64,000 nt of DNA from Cladochytrium replicatum (GCA_025526935.1 JAHLKD010000013.1:248001-312000); one strand, 5' to 3'. Positions 1 through 11,903 are shown, numbered from the stretch's first letter. Translations and numbers: made by a program. Notes: generated from the letters alone by a model not told the origin.

Positions 1-423
1 ACACGGATCCCTATTCAACAGCATCCTTTCCTCAGCGCAGTTTTTGATGTGCAACCATATCGATCCCAAACTGGGATAACTCGCGATCCGACGATGTTCT
101 CCGATTCGATAGTTTAGGAATTTCATGCAATCTGAGTCTGTCATAGTTCTCTCCTACTGGATTCGTTTCGTTTTTTTTTGCCCAGTTTCTCTCCAAAGGA
201 ATTCTTGTCGCAACCTACATTTGTTTTTAGCCCTCAGCATTGTGTGTACCAACTATTTGGATCCAAACAAGTCAAAAACGTGGTGAAAAGAACTCTTCGT
301 CTCGTCATCTGACAGTAAATACAATGAAACTATGAAACTAACGAAAATGAATTTCTCTGTCATCATCCTTTTCCTGTTGATCGTCCCAAAACCCCTCTGA
401 AATTCTGCCGACCCTTCGGAAAC

Positions 424-544
424 TACTGTTTGCGTTTGGTTGATTTCGGAGAGAGAAATAGGACAGTAGTTTGCGTTTGGTTGATTTGGGAGAGAGAATG
501 GATCTGTGTCCTATTTCTCTCTCCCAAATCAACCAAACGCAAAG
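424..544. repeat. Hairpin-forming repeat: direct copy plus inverted copy of a 35-bp unit
   Basis: Positions 429-463 and 509-543 are inverted copies of a 35-bp unit with one mismatch. A further partial direct copy lies at about 471-499, inside the loop. The unit contains a purine-rich GGGAGAGAGAAAT block and a GTTTGGTTGATTT block. Because of the symmetry, short ORFs on both strands here encode near-identical peptides; these are by-products and not genes. The structure suggests a miniature inverted-repeat element or a nested insertion remnant, but no terminal duplication was identified. Confidence 0.75.
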
Positions 545-1080
545 ATCCGTTTCAGGAAACACCCCAACTGGCAGTCCGTAACTATTTGGATCGCACATTT
601 GGTGTCCTTGGCAACACTCTATTCCCTGACTCCAGTGATGGAGTCAGAGAGTTTATCCAATATTACGCAGCCGAGCCGGTGGGTGACTCCTCTGAATCCC
701 CTTCTTTAGTTTACGATGGGAGCTTTGCTGATCTTGCACCTGGAGGTTAGTTTCATGCAAGTCGTCGAGCGTCGTCATATAGCTTTTCAATTCCAGGTCA
801 AGAAGGTACAACAAAATCTCGCTGTCAGGGATTTCATTCAAACTTCTATGGCCAGATAGGTGGTTGGTTTTACTTTCTGCACACTCCATATCGAAAGCGG
901 TTGAGAGGACTTAGAATGGGACCAGTTCACAGTGTCTCTTCATTAACAGAGCAATGTCTGTCATGAAGAATTTGGGTGGAACGGTTCAGAGGAAGTTGTT
1001 GTTCATGTCAAACCAGGTGAGTCCTCTTTTAGCGGATCGAGATATGATCAACGCGATCAGATACTAGCCTGGTATGGTTA
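545..1080 (+). other. Possible exons of an unrecognised or decayed gene
   Basis: An open frame from the hairpin edge to about 747 encodes a protein-like peptide (motifs YLDRTFGVLGN and EFIQYYAAEPVG). It is followed by an intron-like segment (GTTAGT at about 746, TTCCAG at about 795) and further short open stretches ending at a GTGAGT donor near 1017. No start codon that does not come from the hairpin repeat was found and no family was recognised. It may be a gene disrupted by the repeat at 424-544, or chance coding-like sequence. Confidence 0.25.
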
Positions 1081-2350
1081 AATTGTTCTGAAAGGGACCC
1101 GCTCAAGCCACAGATTTAAGTGCTGTCATATCCCCTTATTTGGTAGCATTACAACTTGGCCCAAGGTGGCTTGTGACAAATTTTCTTGTTGGAAGTATTT
1201 AAACGTCCAGGACTTCGGGAAAGGTCATATCTCCTCATCTCATAGAAGACAACCAACGCAGTCTGCTGAGATTAACCACATCAAGCTGCTTTGGTTTTCT
1301 GTCTATTGGCTGTGCGTGGATAATTCCTACAGCATCTTTATTTGGTAGAGTTGGTATGAGGTCTTTTTAATCCTCGACCGAGTTTATGCTCGCTCAAGGA
1401 TTAGATAATGATTCTCACTCCATTAACAGCCCTTCATCAGTCTTTTCCAGCGAAGATGATAGGAGAATAAAGGTTTTGAAAAAAGTATTTTAAAAAAATC
1501 CTTAAGATAGAAGTGCCTTACTCCTCAACTACAAACTTAGTCCAAATGAGGGAAAATTGCAAAAATTAAAAATACATTGTCATCTCCATTTATTTTCTTT
1601 TTCCTTCACACAAGCTAATACTAAAATGTATACAAAGGAGAAAAAGACAAGAAAAATACCATTCTTTCCAAATGATAATAACCCTTGTAAATAAGAAAAT
1701 TGTAACAACGCTTGTAAACCAATTTGCGTCTTCTTCGTGTAAACACTATTAAGAAATTGAACTGTCTTCGTGTAAACACTATTAAGCAATTGAACTGTAC
1801 TATAAATGGAGATGAAAGATAAGGCATTTTCAATGGAGATACAGATGGAAGATAGGGCATTTTCAATGGAGATACGGCATTGAAAATGCATAACACTGAG
1901 TGGAATGTGACAGCGTAATAGCACGGAAAAGAACGTCACAGACCGATGTATTCCGCCCACATGCGAGCGGGACAGAAACACATCACATTTAGATAACCAA
2001 ACGAGCGAGTCACGGCGCTGACCACTGGTGAAGAGTCAGATTGGGACGCCGGATCAACAGCATTGGGATCAAGTGGAGCGATGATTTTCAGACCAGCGCC
2101 GACAAGGCCCAAGGAAGGAGGAAGAAAGAAAGACGCAGAACAACGCTGACTGTGACTGGTAATATCCACAGCTAGCGTTACTGGCCAACAACGGCTGTTT
2201 CTGTGCATGTTTCGATATTATTTTTCGTATGGCCTGATTCTCCCGTGAACAAACAAAGAATTATTTAATTCAAATTCAATAATGGGCTGACCGCCCAACG
2301 ACGCTCGACATCCCATTCCCCGTTCCGCGTCCCGTTCTCTCTTACTAACG
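1081..2350. other. AT-rich non-coding stretch with short tandem repeats
   Basis: No supportable gene is seen. Two adjacent 33-bp copies lie at 1733-1765 and 1766-1798. Just downstream the phrase CAATGGAGATAC recurs (about 1832-1876). The last ~130 bp before 2351 become C-rich and pyrimidine-rich (CCCGTTCCGCGTCCCGTTCTC), as expected of the 5' leader or promoter of the SREBP-like gene that starts at 2351. Confidence 0.5.
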
Positions 2351-5300
2351 ATGCAGCAACACCAGCACCAACAGCAACACGACTCCCCGCTATCGCATTC
2401 TCAGCCCTCGGATGCGTCCACCTCTACACCTTCCGCTCTCCCTTACCCGTACCCGCCTCCACCGCCCAATCCCGCAATGGCACATTTCCTGCAACCTCAG
2501 CATCAGCAGCCATTCTACCCGCCTCCTTCGGTGCCAGGGACTGACCCTGCTGCCTTAGCCTCTATCGTGCAGTACCTAGCTCAAATGGTCGTTTCCGCTG
2601 CCTCCGCCGTCTCAACCCCGCATGCTCAGCTGCATCCCCACGCTCTTCCACCCCCATCTATGCTCCCTCCGACATCAGTACCATCTTTTGCGGGGCTTCC
2701 GCCTCCTCCTTACTCTGCGGGAGGTCATCTGGGATATCAGCACCCTGGAAAGCTTCCCGGTGCTGATTATGGTGGGCAATGCAATTTTTGGTGGTTTATA
2801 TGCCTTCACTAAGTGGTGTTTAACAGGGGCTCCATCTTCTTCGCACTATTCTTCCCTCCCACCACCGTCTGCATACGGTCACTCTGCGGTCCCCCCAGAT
2901 TTCGGCACGCTTGTGCAGCAGCATGCCGCTTCAGCCGGACTCTCGCCCGAAATGCTGGCTGCGGTAACGGCGGCGACATTACCGGGTGTCTCCACTCTTC
3001 TTTCGAGCTCAGAACCTTTGCTCTCGCAATCTCTACCTGCAGCAACCATGGCTCTTCTCGCGAACACAACACAGCCGTATCGAGTGGATCCGCTCACAGG
3101 AAGGCCGATGGACGATATGTCGATGCTCACTCTAGATCCTTCTGCATACGCTAGATCAATCATCCCTCCTAACACACATCTGGGTCACATGGACGCCGCT
3201 GAATTCGCCGCACTGACGTCTCCGAGTTCATCTGCGGGTTCCCCACACTCTCGAGGTTCCCCTACATACGCCCCTAGTCTAGCACAATCTACCCAATCCC
3301 AGTCGCCTCCGCCTTCTTCTGGGCTTTCGTCTGCTCCCGGAGAATACGATGGGGATGGTAGTGAGCCGCGTGTTCGGACACCAGAGAATACAGTTGTTTC
3401 GATGGCTCTCGCGGCTGCACTTTCGGCCAATGCAGCCGCCATTACCGCACGTAATGAGTATGATTCAGCAGGGTCAATCTCTACAACTCCAACTACCGCT
3501 CCACCATCATCAGATATTGGTTTGTCAAAAGGGAAGGATGCAATTGACGGAGGGAGGGCCAAGGTCCCCAAAGCACGGCGATCGGGAAAAGTTACCAAGG
3601 AGGAACCTGGTGTATCCGACCAGTCTTCGGCAATCGACACGTCGAAGCGCATTCCTCCCAGCCCACCGATGGAGGGGGGTGCTAATGCCACGGAATGGAG
3701 CGCCGATCGCGTCTCGATGCTTCACAACGTTCATTTACCGACTCCGTCCAGCCCGCTGACGATCCAGCCGATTAATCCGAGTCAGTATCCACCTATTTCG
3801 GATGTGGTTGCGGCCGCTGCAGCAGCCGCAACGGCCGCATATCAAGGTGTTGTGTCACCCCACCCTCTTCCCCCGCCTCCTGAAGTAGAGTCTGCCCCAT
3901 CTATGACAAAGGCGGGGCCAGGCTCCAATCTGTTCCAATTCACTTTGTCACGACCAACGTCTTCAGGCGCTGGAGACGAAAAGCGCTCCAAAAAAGGCAA
4001 GGGAGCCGCCTCATCTCCGAGTGGCGATACTGGAACGCCTGAGAAGGATGGCGATGACCAGAGTGGACAAGAGGATGGAGAGGGCACCACTGAGACCCGT
4101 GCACCAGGTAAGCACCAGCGCAAAGTCGCACACAATGCCATCGAGCGACGCTACAGGAACAACATCAACAACCGAATCGCGGACCTGAAACGCGTCGTGC
4201 CCGCGCTGTTGCACGCCAAAATCTCAAAGGACAAACGAAGAGGCGGCAACGCCGACAGCGATTCCGACAGCGACGGCAGCAGCGACGACTCCGACGGCGA
4301 GCGACGCAAGCGGCCCGGCGGACGCAAAGGCAAGGCTCCAGTACAGCTTATCGACGGGATCCCGGTCGCGACGAAGCTGAACAAGGCGACGATCCTGAGG
4401 AAAGCGACGGAGTACATTGTGCATCTCAAGGGGGTCACTTCGCGGCTTGGAGCCGAGAACGAAGCGCTCAAGGCGCTTGCGGGGGCGCTGCCCGGGGGAC
4501 AGGAAGCACTTGCGGCGTATGCTAGTGCGCAGGCTCATATACTTGCGAGGGAGAGCGCGAATGCGGCGGTGGCGGAGGCGGCGTCAAAAGAGGCGGAGAA
4601 ACGGGGTGGACGGAAGCGGAAAGCGACGGGTGGTGGAGGCGGGAGTACCCCTGCGCCAGTTGTGGATACAAAGAAGCGGAAGGTGCAGAGCGAGACGACG
4701 GCGACGTCGTCGGGTGTTGTGATGATGAGTTTGTTGTGGGCTGTGAGCGTATGGCCCGGAAGTTTGAGCGACTCGGCGCTGGTGCATGAGAGGCATCATC
4801 ATCCGACCGCGATTGTGGTGGATGTGGATGGGGGAACGGATGCGGGATGGAGTCGCAATGTTACGGGAGCTCAGTCTGCTGGGGGATCACCAACTCTCGA
4901 GTTCTCTCGTCTCTCCAGCAAGGCTTGGTACGTTTTTGGAAAAGTGCTGTGTGATTCGTCTCTCATTACTTTGTACGTTTTCAGGTTGGCATTCCAGCTC
5001 GTCATTGGGATTTATCTGCTTTCGGCAGTTGCAGCATACCTTCAAAAGCTACTATTCCCATCGCCACCGCCAAAGGCATGCAAGATCGCGATATCCAAGA
5101 AGTCGAGCTCACTTCTCATGACCACCAGCCCGATACTTCGTCTGATCCTTGCAGCATTCACAACCCCGCAAAACGCCACGAACGAGCAGCTCCTTTTCGC
5201 TTCGCTCGTCCTCCAAAGTACCGGGCTCCAACCGCTCGCCACCAGCAAGTACGCTGACGTACGGTGGCGCGATGCAGACTCAAGCGACTCAACCTTGTTC

Positions 5301-5711
5301 GCTGCACTTGCCAAGTACCGGCAAAAGCATTCCATCTCCGACGTCCAGAATGCATTTGATGCATACTCAGGTGAACCCGACCTCTCTCGATTTGTGTGCC
5401 GTGTTGTAGAGCACGGCTGCAGACGCCTCGCGATCGAAGGCAAGCTCTCGCGCGTGCTGGACGGCGACTCGGGGAGCATTGTGGAAGTGAAAGCGATCCG
5501 AGCGCTTGCGGATGCAGCATGTGGAGATGACGACCAAGCAGCGCTGGGCCCGCGGGTTGGCGAGGTGGTGCGGTTTGTGAAGGTGTGGTGGGAGAAAGGG
5601 AGCGTTGGAGCACGGAGAAGTCTGGGCGGGACCGTGAAGGCGATGGAAGTGTGGGGGGTTGAGAAGGGCGAGATTGACGAGGTTGTGAGGCGGGTTGCTA
5701 GTGCCTTGTAA
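2351..5711 (+). CDS. SREBP-type membrane-anchored bHLH transcription factor
   Basis: Two introns (2772-2826, 55 bp; 4928-4984, 57 bp) give a protein of about 1,082 aa with frame preserved. The N-terminal ~560 residues are Gln/Pro/Ser/Ala-rich, typical of an activation region. The bHLH (about residues 565-690) has the basic motif IERRYRNNINNRI; the tyrosine in place of the usual arginine is the hallmark of the SREBP class. Helix 1 and helix 2 (KATILRKATEYIVHLK) are separated by a long acidic Ser/Asp-rich loop insertion. A short hydrophobic stretch (about 773-786) and a longer one (about 841-865, QLVIGIYLLSAVAAYL) could be the two membrane spans, followed by a ~215-residue C-terminal domain. 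In other fungi SREBPs sense sterol or oxygen and release the bHLH by proteolysis. That role here is inferred from family resemblance. The start is the first ATG, and the ORF begins with a Gln-rich run. Confidence 0.85.
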
Positions 5712-6006
5712 GAAGCGAGATGCTTCCTCATGCTATTTGTCAGAGTTTTACGGTATCGTTTTGTATTTGTTTGCGGCTTGTTGCTTGCTTTTGGTCTGTG
5801 AATACGGGTCCTTTTTACCATTTTTAGTCTGGATAGATGGGTGGTGTATGTTGTTTCCTTTTAGGCTCAGAGTCTGTTTCCTTCCTCCTTTTCTTCCTTC
5901 ATACTGAATGGAATATAAACCAAAAGGAAATGTTTGTAAGAAAGACGTCAATTTTACTCTTCCCTGGAAGTGCACGCACCCACTTTCTGTTTTCACACAT
6001 CCGAAA

Positions 6007-6720
6007 ATGCCTCACACAACCCCAAAGAAGAAAACCCCCCGCTCCACTCAGAGCGCAAAGGAACAGTATGTCCATCCAGTCGTCAAAACAGCCTACTTCA
6101 AATTCGGTCTCCCCGCCATCCTCGCATTCACCCTCCCGCTCTTCGTCTACTTTACCCGGATGATGTTTACCGAAAGCCGGCGCATGACGCTCGCGGCCTC
6201 CGAATGGCAGGAGCAATACTACGTCCCCACCCTCGAAGCCCCGACACCACCCCGTGTCATCCCGTACGACCAAATGACCAAGTTCAACAGCAAATCGCTC
6301 TACGCCGCGCTGTCCGTTTCCGGCCCGGAGGCCCGCGGGATCTACCTGGACGACTACCTCAGCTGGGCATGCTACTTCCCGCTCGTCTACACCCCGCTCT
6401 TCTACGCCGCGCTGGGTCTGACATTCCTCCCGCGCGTCAAGAGCGAGTCCGAGTCCGCACTGTGGATGGTCGCCGTCCCCGTTGCGACGATGTTGCTGGA
6501 CGTGTATGAAAAGTACCAGATCGCTGCGGTCGTGAAGAGCTTCCCGGAAGAGTTGTCGGGGTACAGCGTGAACTTGGCGGGGAACGTTGGGCTTGTGAGA
6601 CAGATTTTGATGTTTTTCATGTACGGTTCGATTGCGGGGACGTGGGTGTCGATGGGTATCAAGTTTGTGAGAGATACGCGGGCGATTGTAGCTGCAAAGG
6701 CTGAAAAGAAGGACAACTGA
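6007..6720 (+). CDS. Multi-pass membrane protein of unknown function
   Basis: A single-exon ORF of 237 aa. The frame is open upstream, but the ATG at 6007 is preferred because it begins a Lys/Arg-rich cytosolic-like head (MPHTTPKKKTPRS). About four hydrophobic segments are visible: ILAFTLPLFVYF, the stretch around YFPLVYTPLFYAALGLTF, ALWMVAVPVATMLL, and ILMFFMYGSIAGTW. The protein ends in a charged tail (AKAEKKDN). Third-position GC is high compared with the pseudogene downstream, consistent with a live gene. No catalytic motif or family was recognised, so no function is assigned. It lies 295 bp downstream of the SREBP-like stop, on the same strand. Confidence 0.75.
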   Translation: MPHTTPKKKTPRSTQSAKEQYVHPVVKTAYFKFGLPAILAFTLPLFVYFTRMMFTESRRMTLAASEWQEQYYVPTLEAPTPPRVIPYDQMTKFNSKSLYAALSVSGPEARGIYLDDYLSWACYFPLVYTPLFYAALGLTFLPRVKSESESALWMVAVPVATMLLDVYEKYQIAAVVKSFPEELSGYSVNLAGNVGLVRQILMFFMYGSIAGTWVSMGIKFVRDTRAIVAAKAEKKDN

Positions 6721-6915
6721 GTCTAGGGTACCTTCCTGGGGGGGGTTTTTGAGTCGAAAAATACTTTCCCCTGACAGTCGCATCGCTTTATTATGATTTT
6801 CAAACTTCATGTTTCTGATGACATTGTGCTTCTTCCATCTTTCCCTCATAGAACGCTTGCTTTTGCATTTCACGCAGGTTACGGTTAAATAAAGTCGATT
6901 CGTTCTGTTTTGATG

Positions 6916-9600
6916 TCAAATCAAACAAAAGGAATCCTGGACTCCATAGCCCATCACACTCTGCTTCAGACCAGGTCGTCTGCTGAAACGGTCAAAGAAG
7001 TCCGGCACATCCTGTGTGATTCTCGGAACCACCAAACGGAGCGCTGCTTCGAAGTGTCGCCATTGAACCTTTTCGGCGTCCCAGTTTTCCTCAAGAGCTC
7101 ACAGGGCGGCTTCTTGACATACCGACACAACTTCGGCGCAAGAATAACCCTCCGCCTGTAAAACGGTTCGTCAGGAGCAACTTCGAGCTGATTTCTGTTC
7201 TTGGACAGCACCCCCTACCTTAGCAACTAGAGTTTCGATGTCTACGTCAACGTCCGCGGACATTTTCTCCAGCTGGATGCGAAAGATCTGCCCGAATTTG
7301 CGTCAGGTGGCCCGACATACACCATGCGATCGAAACGGCCAGGTCTCAGCAACGCAGGATCTTTTCCAACAGTTGAACCCGGTTAGCTGAGATGCCAGAA
7401 AGAAAGGGTTTTCTCACCAGAATGTCGGGACGATCGGTCGCCGCTACAACAGTGAACGTTCACGAACGGCTCAATGCTGTCCAATTCGGAAAGAAGCTGC
7501 GAAAAAAATCGATCTGAAACGGATGTCCCCCGATCCGCCTCCCTCACGACCTCGGCGAACTCCTGAAGCGTCGATCACGTCAAAGAAGAAAATACTCGAA
7601 AGAACCTCACGAACGGCCTTCTCGGATTCACCGAACCACTTGCTAAATAGCTGGAAAGTACGTTAAGCAGAGAAAAATTTGTTCGGATTGTTGTCAGGGA
7701 ATACCTCTGGGCCATTGACTGGGATGAAGTTCAGACCAGATTCTGTGGCGAGCGCTCTTGCCATCAAAGTTTTTCGAGCATCCCGGTGGACCGTTCATGA
7801 GAATTCCTTTTGGTGGTCGTATTCCGAACCTCGCAAATGCCTCAAGGTGCTATGGGTTCCGTCGGACTAAGGTGGACAAGGACTTTAGAGGTTAAAGCTC
7901 ACCTTAAGTGGCCACTTGATGGCTTCGATCAGCTTGTTTTTGACGTCGGACTGACCACCAATGTTCTTCCAATATACCTTTGGAACCTCCAGCATCACCT
8001 TGGAGAGCAAGTTCAACTTTTGATCGCTCTCACTTGCACCACCAACCCACCTCTCGCATAGAATGCCTACGAGACCAGCTAAAGCTTTAACAATTCGCTC
8101 ACTACGCTGCTATCGTCTCCTTTATCGCCGTTGTTGTCCACCGTTTGCTCTTCAGATTCCCGTCCGTCAACCTCTGCTTGTTTGCCTTCAGAATCTCGAC
8201 GCGCGAGGTAGGGATTCGGGATTCCTTTCAATTGTGTTAGGGTTACGACCAATCTAAAGGCAATGTGGGACGAGTTACCGATCTCACGTTCTCGATCGAA
8301 TCGCCCTGGCCGTAGTAATCCATTGGAGGGAGTTGGGTCGGTTGGTTGCACCGAGCACAAACACTCATGCACCGAGCACAAACACTCATGGCGGTGTCCG
8401 TTGCTGTGTATGTGCCGCATCCATGAGTGCCAATGATGAGTCTTTCCAACTCCGTGCCAGCCTGAGAAATAATTCGAAATCAAGATTTGCAATGCAAATC
8501 ATGGTTCTATGCTTACATTGTCCCGACATGGACACAGGGTATCGATTTCATCGATGAATACAATGGACGGCTCTTTTTCGTCCGCTTCCTTGCAAATTCC
8601 TCGAAGCTATTGGTACATTATTGTATACCGATCTAGTGGCTCCTCCTGTCGTAAATGATAGAAATACTTTTGCTTCCGTCTCCCCAACATAAGGACTGAC
8701 AATTTCCGGTCCGTTAACAACAATTACATGTGCTCGTGTTTCTCCAGCAAACGCGCGGACCAGGGAGTCTTTCCTGTTCCCTAGGAGCCATGGAATAGCA
8801 CTCCTTTCGGTGGCTTTAATCCTGCATATGGGTCACACTTTCTGCGGCAAGAAAAGGTTCCGGATCTACGCACCAAACCGCGCGAATCGCTCTGGATTCT
8901 TGAATGGCTGCTCAATCAGGTCACGTATCGTTTTGATCTGCTCGGAAAGTCCACCAACAGTATGGTACATTTGAAGAATCGTTTGTCCCTAGTTGTGTCA
9001 TGATAAGTTTGGTTGGGAATTTGAATGTGCCAAGTACCTCTTCATGTGAAAGAACCGTGACTTCGCTTCGTCGACTCGCTCGACATAGTGAAAAATTCGC
9101 AGGTGGTTGGAGCTTTTTCGGCTCGGATAACGTTTCCTATATCACGTTTGATGGCCACCGCCGTGTAAAGGAGGGAAACTGCGAAGCTCGTATAATTCGG
9201 AATGAACGAGATTTGGCGTAGCACGGACTTGAATAATTACTCCCGCTTGAAAGTAATGAAGGTTCACTGATATTCGAAAGTAGAGAAGTTTCAAAAGTCC
9301 AATAGACAATGTTTTAGAAAAGCAGATATCGATATGCATGAATGTGGATCAGAAACTGAATAACTAGTAATTGTGACACAATAAAAATTCTGCTCTATGG
9401 TTTCAAGTGCTAACATTGGCAAGTGCAACTGGCAATGAGCGAGCACTTCTCATAAAAGCAAAGTACTGAAACCGAACAAAGAACAGAACCTCAAAGTCTC
9501 GAATATGGGAGAACTTGCTGCTTACCGAGAATTTCTTCTAGGTGGATAGTCAATGGATTGTCGAGAGGGAGCTCTGGAGGCAGTTGTAACGGCCGAAGTT
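6916..9600 (-). pseudogene. AFG2/SPATA5-type double AAA ATPase, decayed
   Basis: Read on the minus strand, fragments in changing frames match a two-domain AAA ATPase in the right order. These are GGLSEQIKTIRDLIEQPF and PPKGVLFHGS (D1), ATNRPNSL and LLRPGRFDRE (D1 sensor region), then PKVYWKNIGGQSDVK, a GPPGCSK Walker A, GESEKAVRE (D2) and a C-terminal FEAALRLVVPRITQ. GPPGCSK in D2 is characteristic of AFG2/SPATA5, a ribosome-biogenesis ATPase. Lesions include a TAG inside the D1 Walker A (8781-8783), a frameshift just after it, an extra base in the T-run at 7770-7774 that shifts frame at the D2 Walker A, DVID in place of DEID (about 7571-7590), loss of several codons before that motif, and a 21-bp duplication at 8351-8392. 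Several introns are still recognisable (about 7851-7901 and within 8220-8275). The N-terminal boundary beyond ~9080 is uncertain. Confidence 0.85.
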
Positions 9601-9617
9601 AAAGGACACAGCTTCCA

Positions 9618-11880
9618 TTACAGGTTCATCCAATATCTCAGTGCAAACGACATCTCCTTCAACAAGGCCTCCCGATTCTTGGATAAGTCATCCCACCTGA
9701 ACGTCTGAGATTGAGATTGTGAATTCCGGAGCAACCTGATCCAGTTTTGCTGAAAACCCACGTAGCTTTGCTGCACATCGTTTGAGACGCAAGGATCGCC
9801 CTCCAAATCATCGCTCTCCCAGACCGTCTATTCAAATATTTTTTAAATTTCCACCCACCAATGGGGCCATTTGATCATTTTCAGTTGATCCTCCGGTAAC
9901 TTCCTGAAGCTTTGGAGCCGTATCATGATCGTCACTATCACTCGATTCTGATAAAGTTGACTTCGTCGCCTCAACCCTAATTCTTGGGCATTCTAATTCT
10001 TGGGCATTATATCTATTGGGGGGGTGGCTTGTCGTGAGAAATGAGCTATTCGAACTTTGGTGCAATGCTCATCCCTTCAGCCACAAATTCTTGGATCTGA
10101 GAGCCTCTCCCCTTTGGATAAGAGGATTTTGTTTGATTCACCCTCTTATCTTGGGCGGGGAAAGGTGGGATCACATCCGGCCCAGAAATGAGCTGACTGC
10201 GAAGCGCATTTGCCAAGGGATGGGTATCGTCAAGGGAAAGGACGCGTTCAAGCTCCTCTCTCGCTTCCATTATTTTCTAATGGCATTATGATTGAGTTAA
10301 ATTCGTCAATATCCCCGTAAACAAACATACCCCAGCCATATAAAGAGCGTTTGCACGATTAAATCTGTATTCTGAGTTATTTGGGGCATGGTTGATTGCC
10401 TGTACTCAGAACTAAGCTTAAATTCACTTAGATTAAGAGTAGTTGAGCGCTTACATCCTCAAATAGCGAAGCAGCCTCCATAAAGGAACCTTCAGATATT
10501 CGCAGTTGCCCCTGCTGGTTAAGAAGGAGAGCGCATTGCTCGTGTACTTCGACGTCATCTCCGTCAATGGAAAGAATCTGCAGAAAATCATTCATAGCTT
10601 CCTCGTAGCTCTGCGATGCGAGGAATGCGTCTGCATGAAACCAGAATTCAACTAGTTTAATTCATGACAAGGTCAAAACAAATACCCGCTCGATTCCTCA
10701 GAATTATCTTATCATCTGAATCGTAATACAGTGCGGCAGAAAAGTTTTCTACTCCAGCAAAGATATCTCCATTCCTGACTTTCTAAGCAACATTTCCAAC
10801 TACGAAGTCGCACTTTACTCACTTGCAACAAAGAACTCCTAAATGATTGTAGACTCCAGCAATTTGCTCGTAAATCAGCTTGTCCGACACCGTATCGCGC
10901 TCAGAAATTTCCAGGGCGGCTTGAAAGTCTGCGAGGGCATTCTCGGGTTGCCCTAGCTTCACAAACAGAGTGCCTCTTTGAATGCACCAATGAGAAAGGA
11001 GCAAAGAGATCTTTGAAAAAGAGCGGAACAACCTGTTCACCAACGACACTGAATCGCGAGGATCAAGCTCGATTGCTGAATTTAGGAACGTAACAGCTGC
11101 GACATGATCCCCCTTCATAAGCTGGTGCCAAGCGTTATTTTTGTGTTCAGTGGCTGCAGCAGTAATCGTTCCAAGAAGCCCCGCAATTTCTGGGTGATCT
11201 GGTTTCAATTTAACCACACGCTGCGTGTCAACATTCGCGTAATCGATCTATGAATGTGCATTTAGTGGTTTCTTAGAATTGTCAACATTTTTGACGAATC
11301 AAATATATACCTGGTCATTGATTTTATAGAGCTTTGCCCGGAGTACCAATAAATCTGCATTCCTCGTTCTTTCCATCAAACAAGAGAGCATCTCCTGTGC
11401 CTTTGTGTCATCTCCAAGGGCGTAAAATGCGAGAGCTCTTCGGATGGCTGGTGTAAGTAATGATCGTGAATCCTACTTTGAACGCGATACATTCTTAACT
11501 GACTCCCATCTTTGTAGATCTTATGAAGCCGGGAAGCCTTATCAAGGTGATGTATACATTCGTCAAACCGTCGTTGATCCAGAAGAATCTGCCCCCACAA
11601 AAAGTGTATGGAAGCAAGACGAACGACAATGTACCTCCCCATGTGAGGTTTTTGTGATTTTATGTCTGTGAAATTCTAACACTGGACTGGGCACTCTTTC
11701 AGTTGCTAATCACTCACCATCCCGCACACATTTAAGTGCCCGTTCAAAGTTCAAAATAGCCACATTTATTTGCGATGCTTCCAGAAAAGCTTCAGCTCTG
11801 TTGAAGTAAAGCGAAGCCTCATTTGGTTGCAGCAGGATCTCTCGTGAATGCAGGGCAATTCTCAGAGCTGTTCGTTCCAT
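9618..11880 (-). CDS. Tetratricopeptide-repeat (TPR) protein
   Basis: The ATG is at 11878-11880 (MERTALRIALHSREILLQP) and the protein reads through many short introns to a TAA at 9618. Intron 1 (GTGAGT...TTTCACAG) joins FERALKCVRD to the exon carrying HFLWGQILLDQRRFDECI in frame. Successive TPR-like helices are visible: LYFNRAEAFLEASQ, AIRRALAFYALGDDTKAQEM, WHQLMKGDHVAAVTFLNSAI, GTLFVKLGQPENALADFQAAL and AREELERVLSLDDTHPLANAL. The C-terminus (about 9618-10065) is Ser/Asp-rich and then helical. Overall layout recalls TTC16-like TPR proteins, but this is only a resemblance. TPRs mediate protein-protein contacts; partner and pathway cannot be read from the sequence. Not every exon boundary was traced. 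The gene is divergent from prefoldin 6, with 23 bp between the two ATGs. Confidence 0.75.
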
Positions 11881-11903
11881 TCCCACTGCGCCACCATATC
11901 AGG

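Noticed and set aside
338-598. Overlapping ORFs on both strands sharing the WLIWERE / LSPKSTKRK peptides
   Set aside because: They are produced by the inverted repeat at 424-544 being read in both directions, so they are not independent genes.
4151-4802. Arg/Ala-rich ORFs opposite and overlapping the SREBP bHLH region
   Set aside because: They are shadows of a GC-rich coding exon in other frames.
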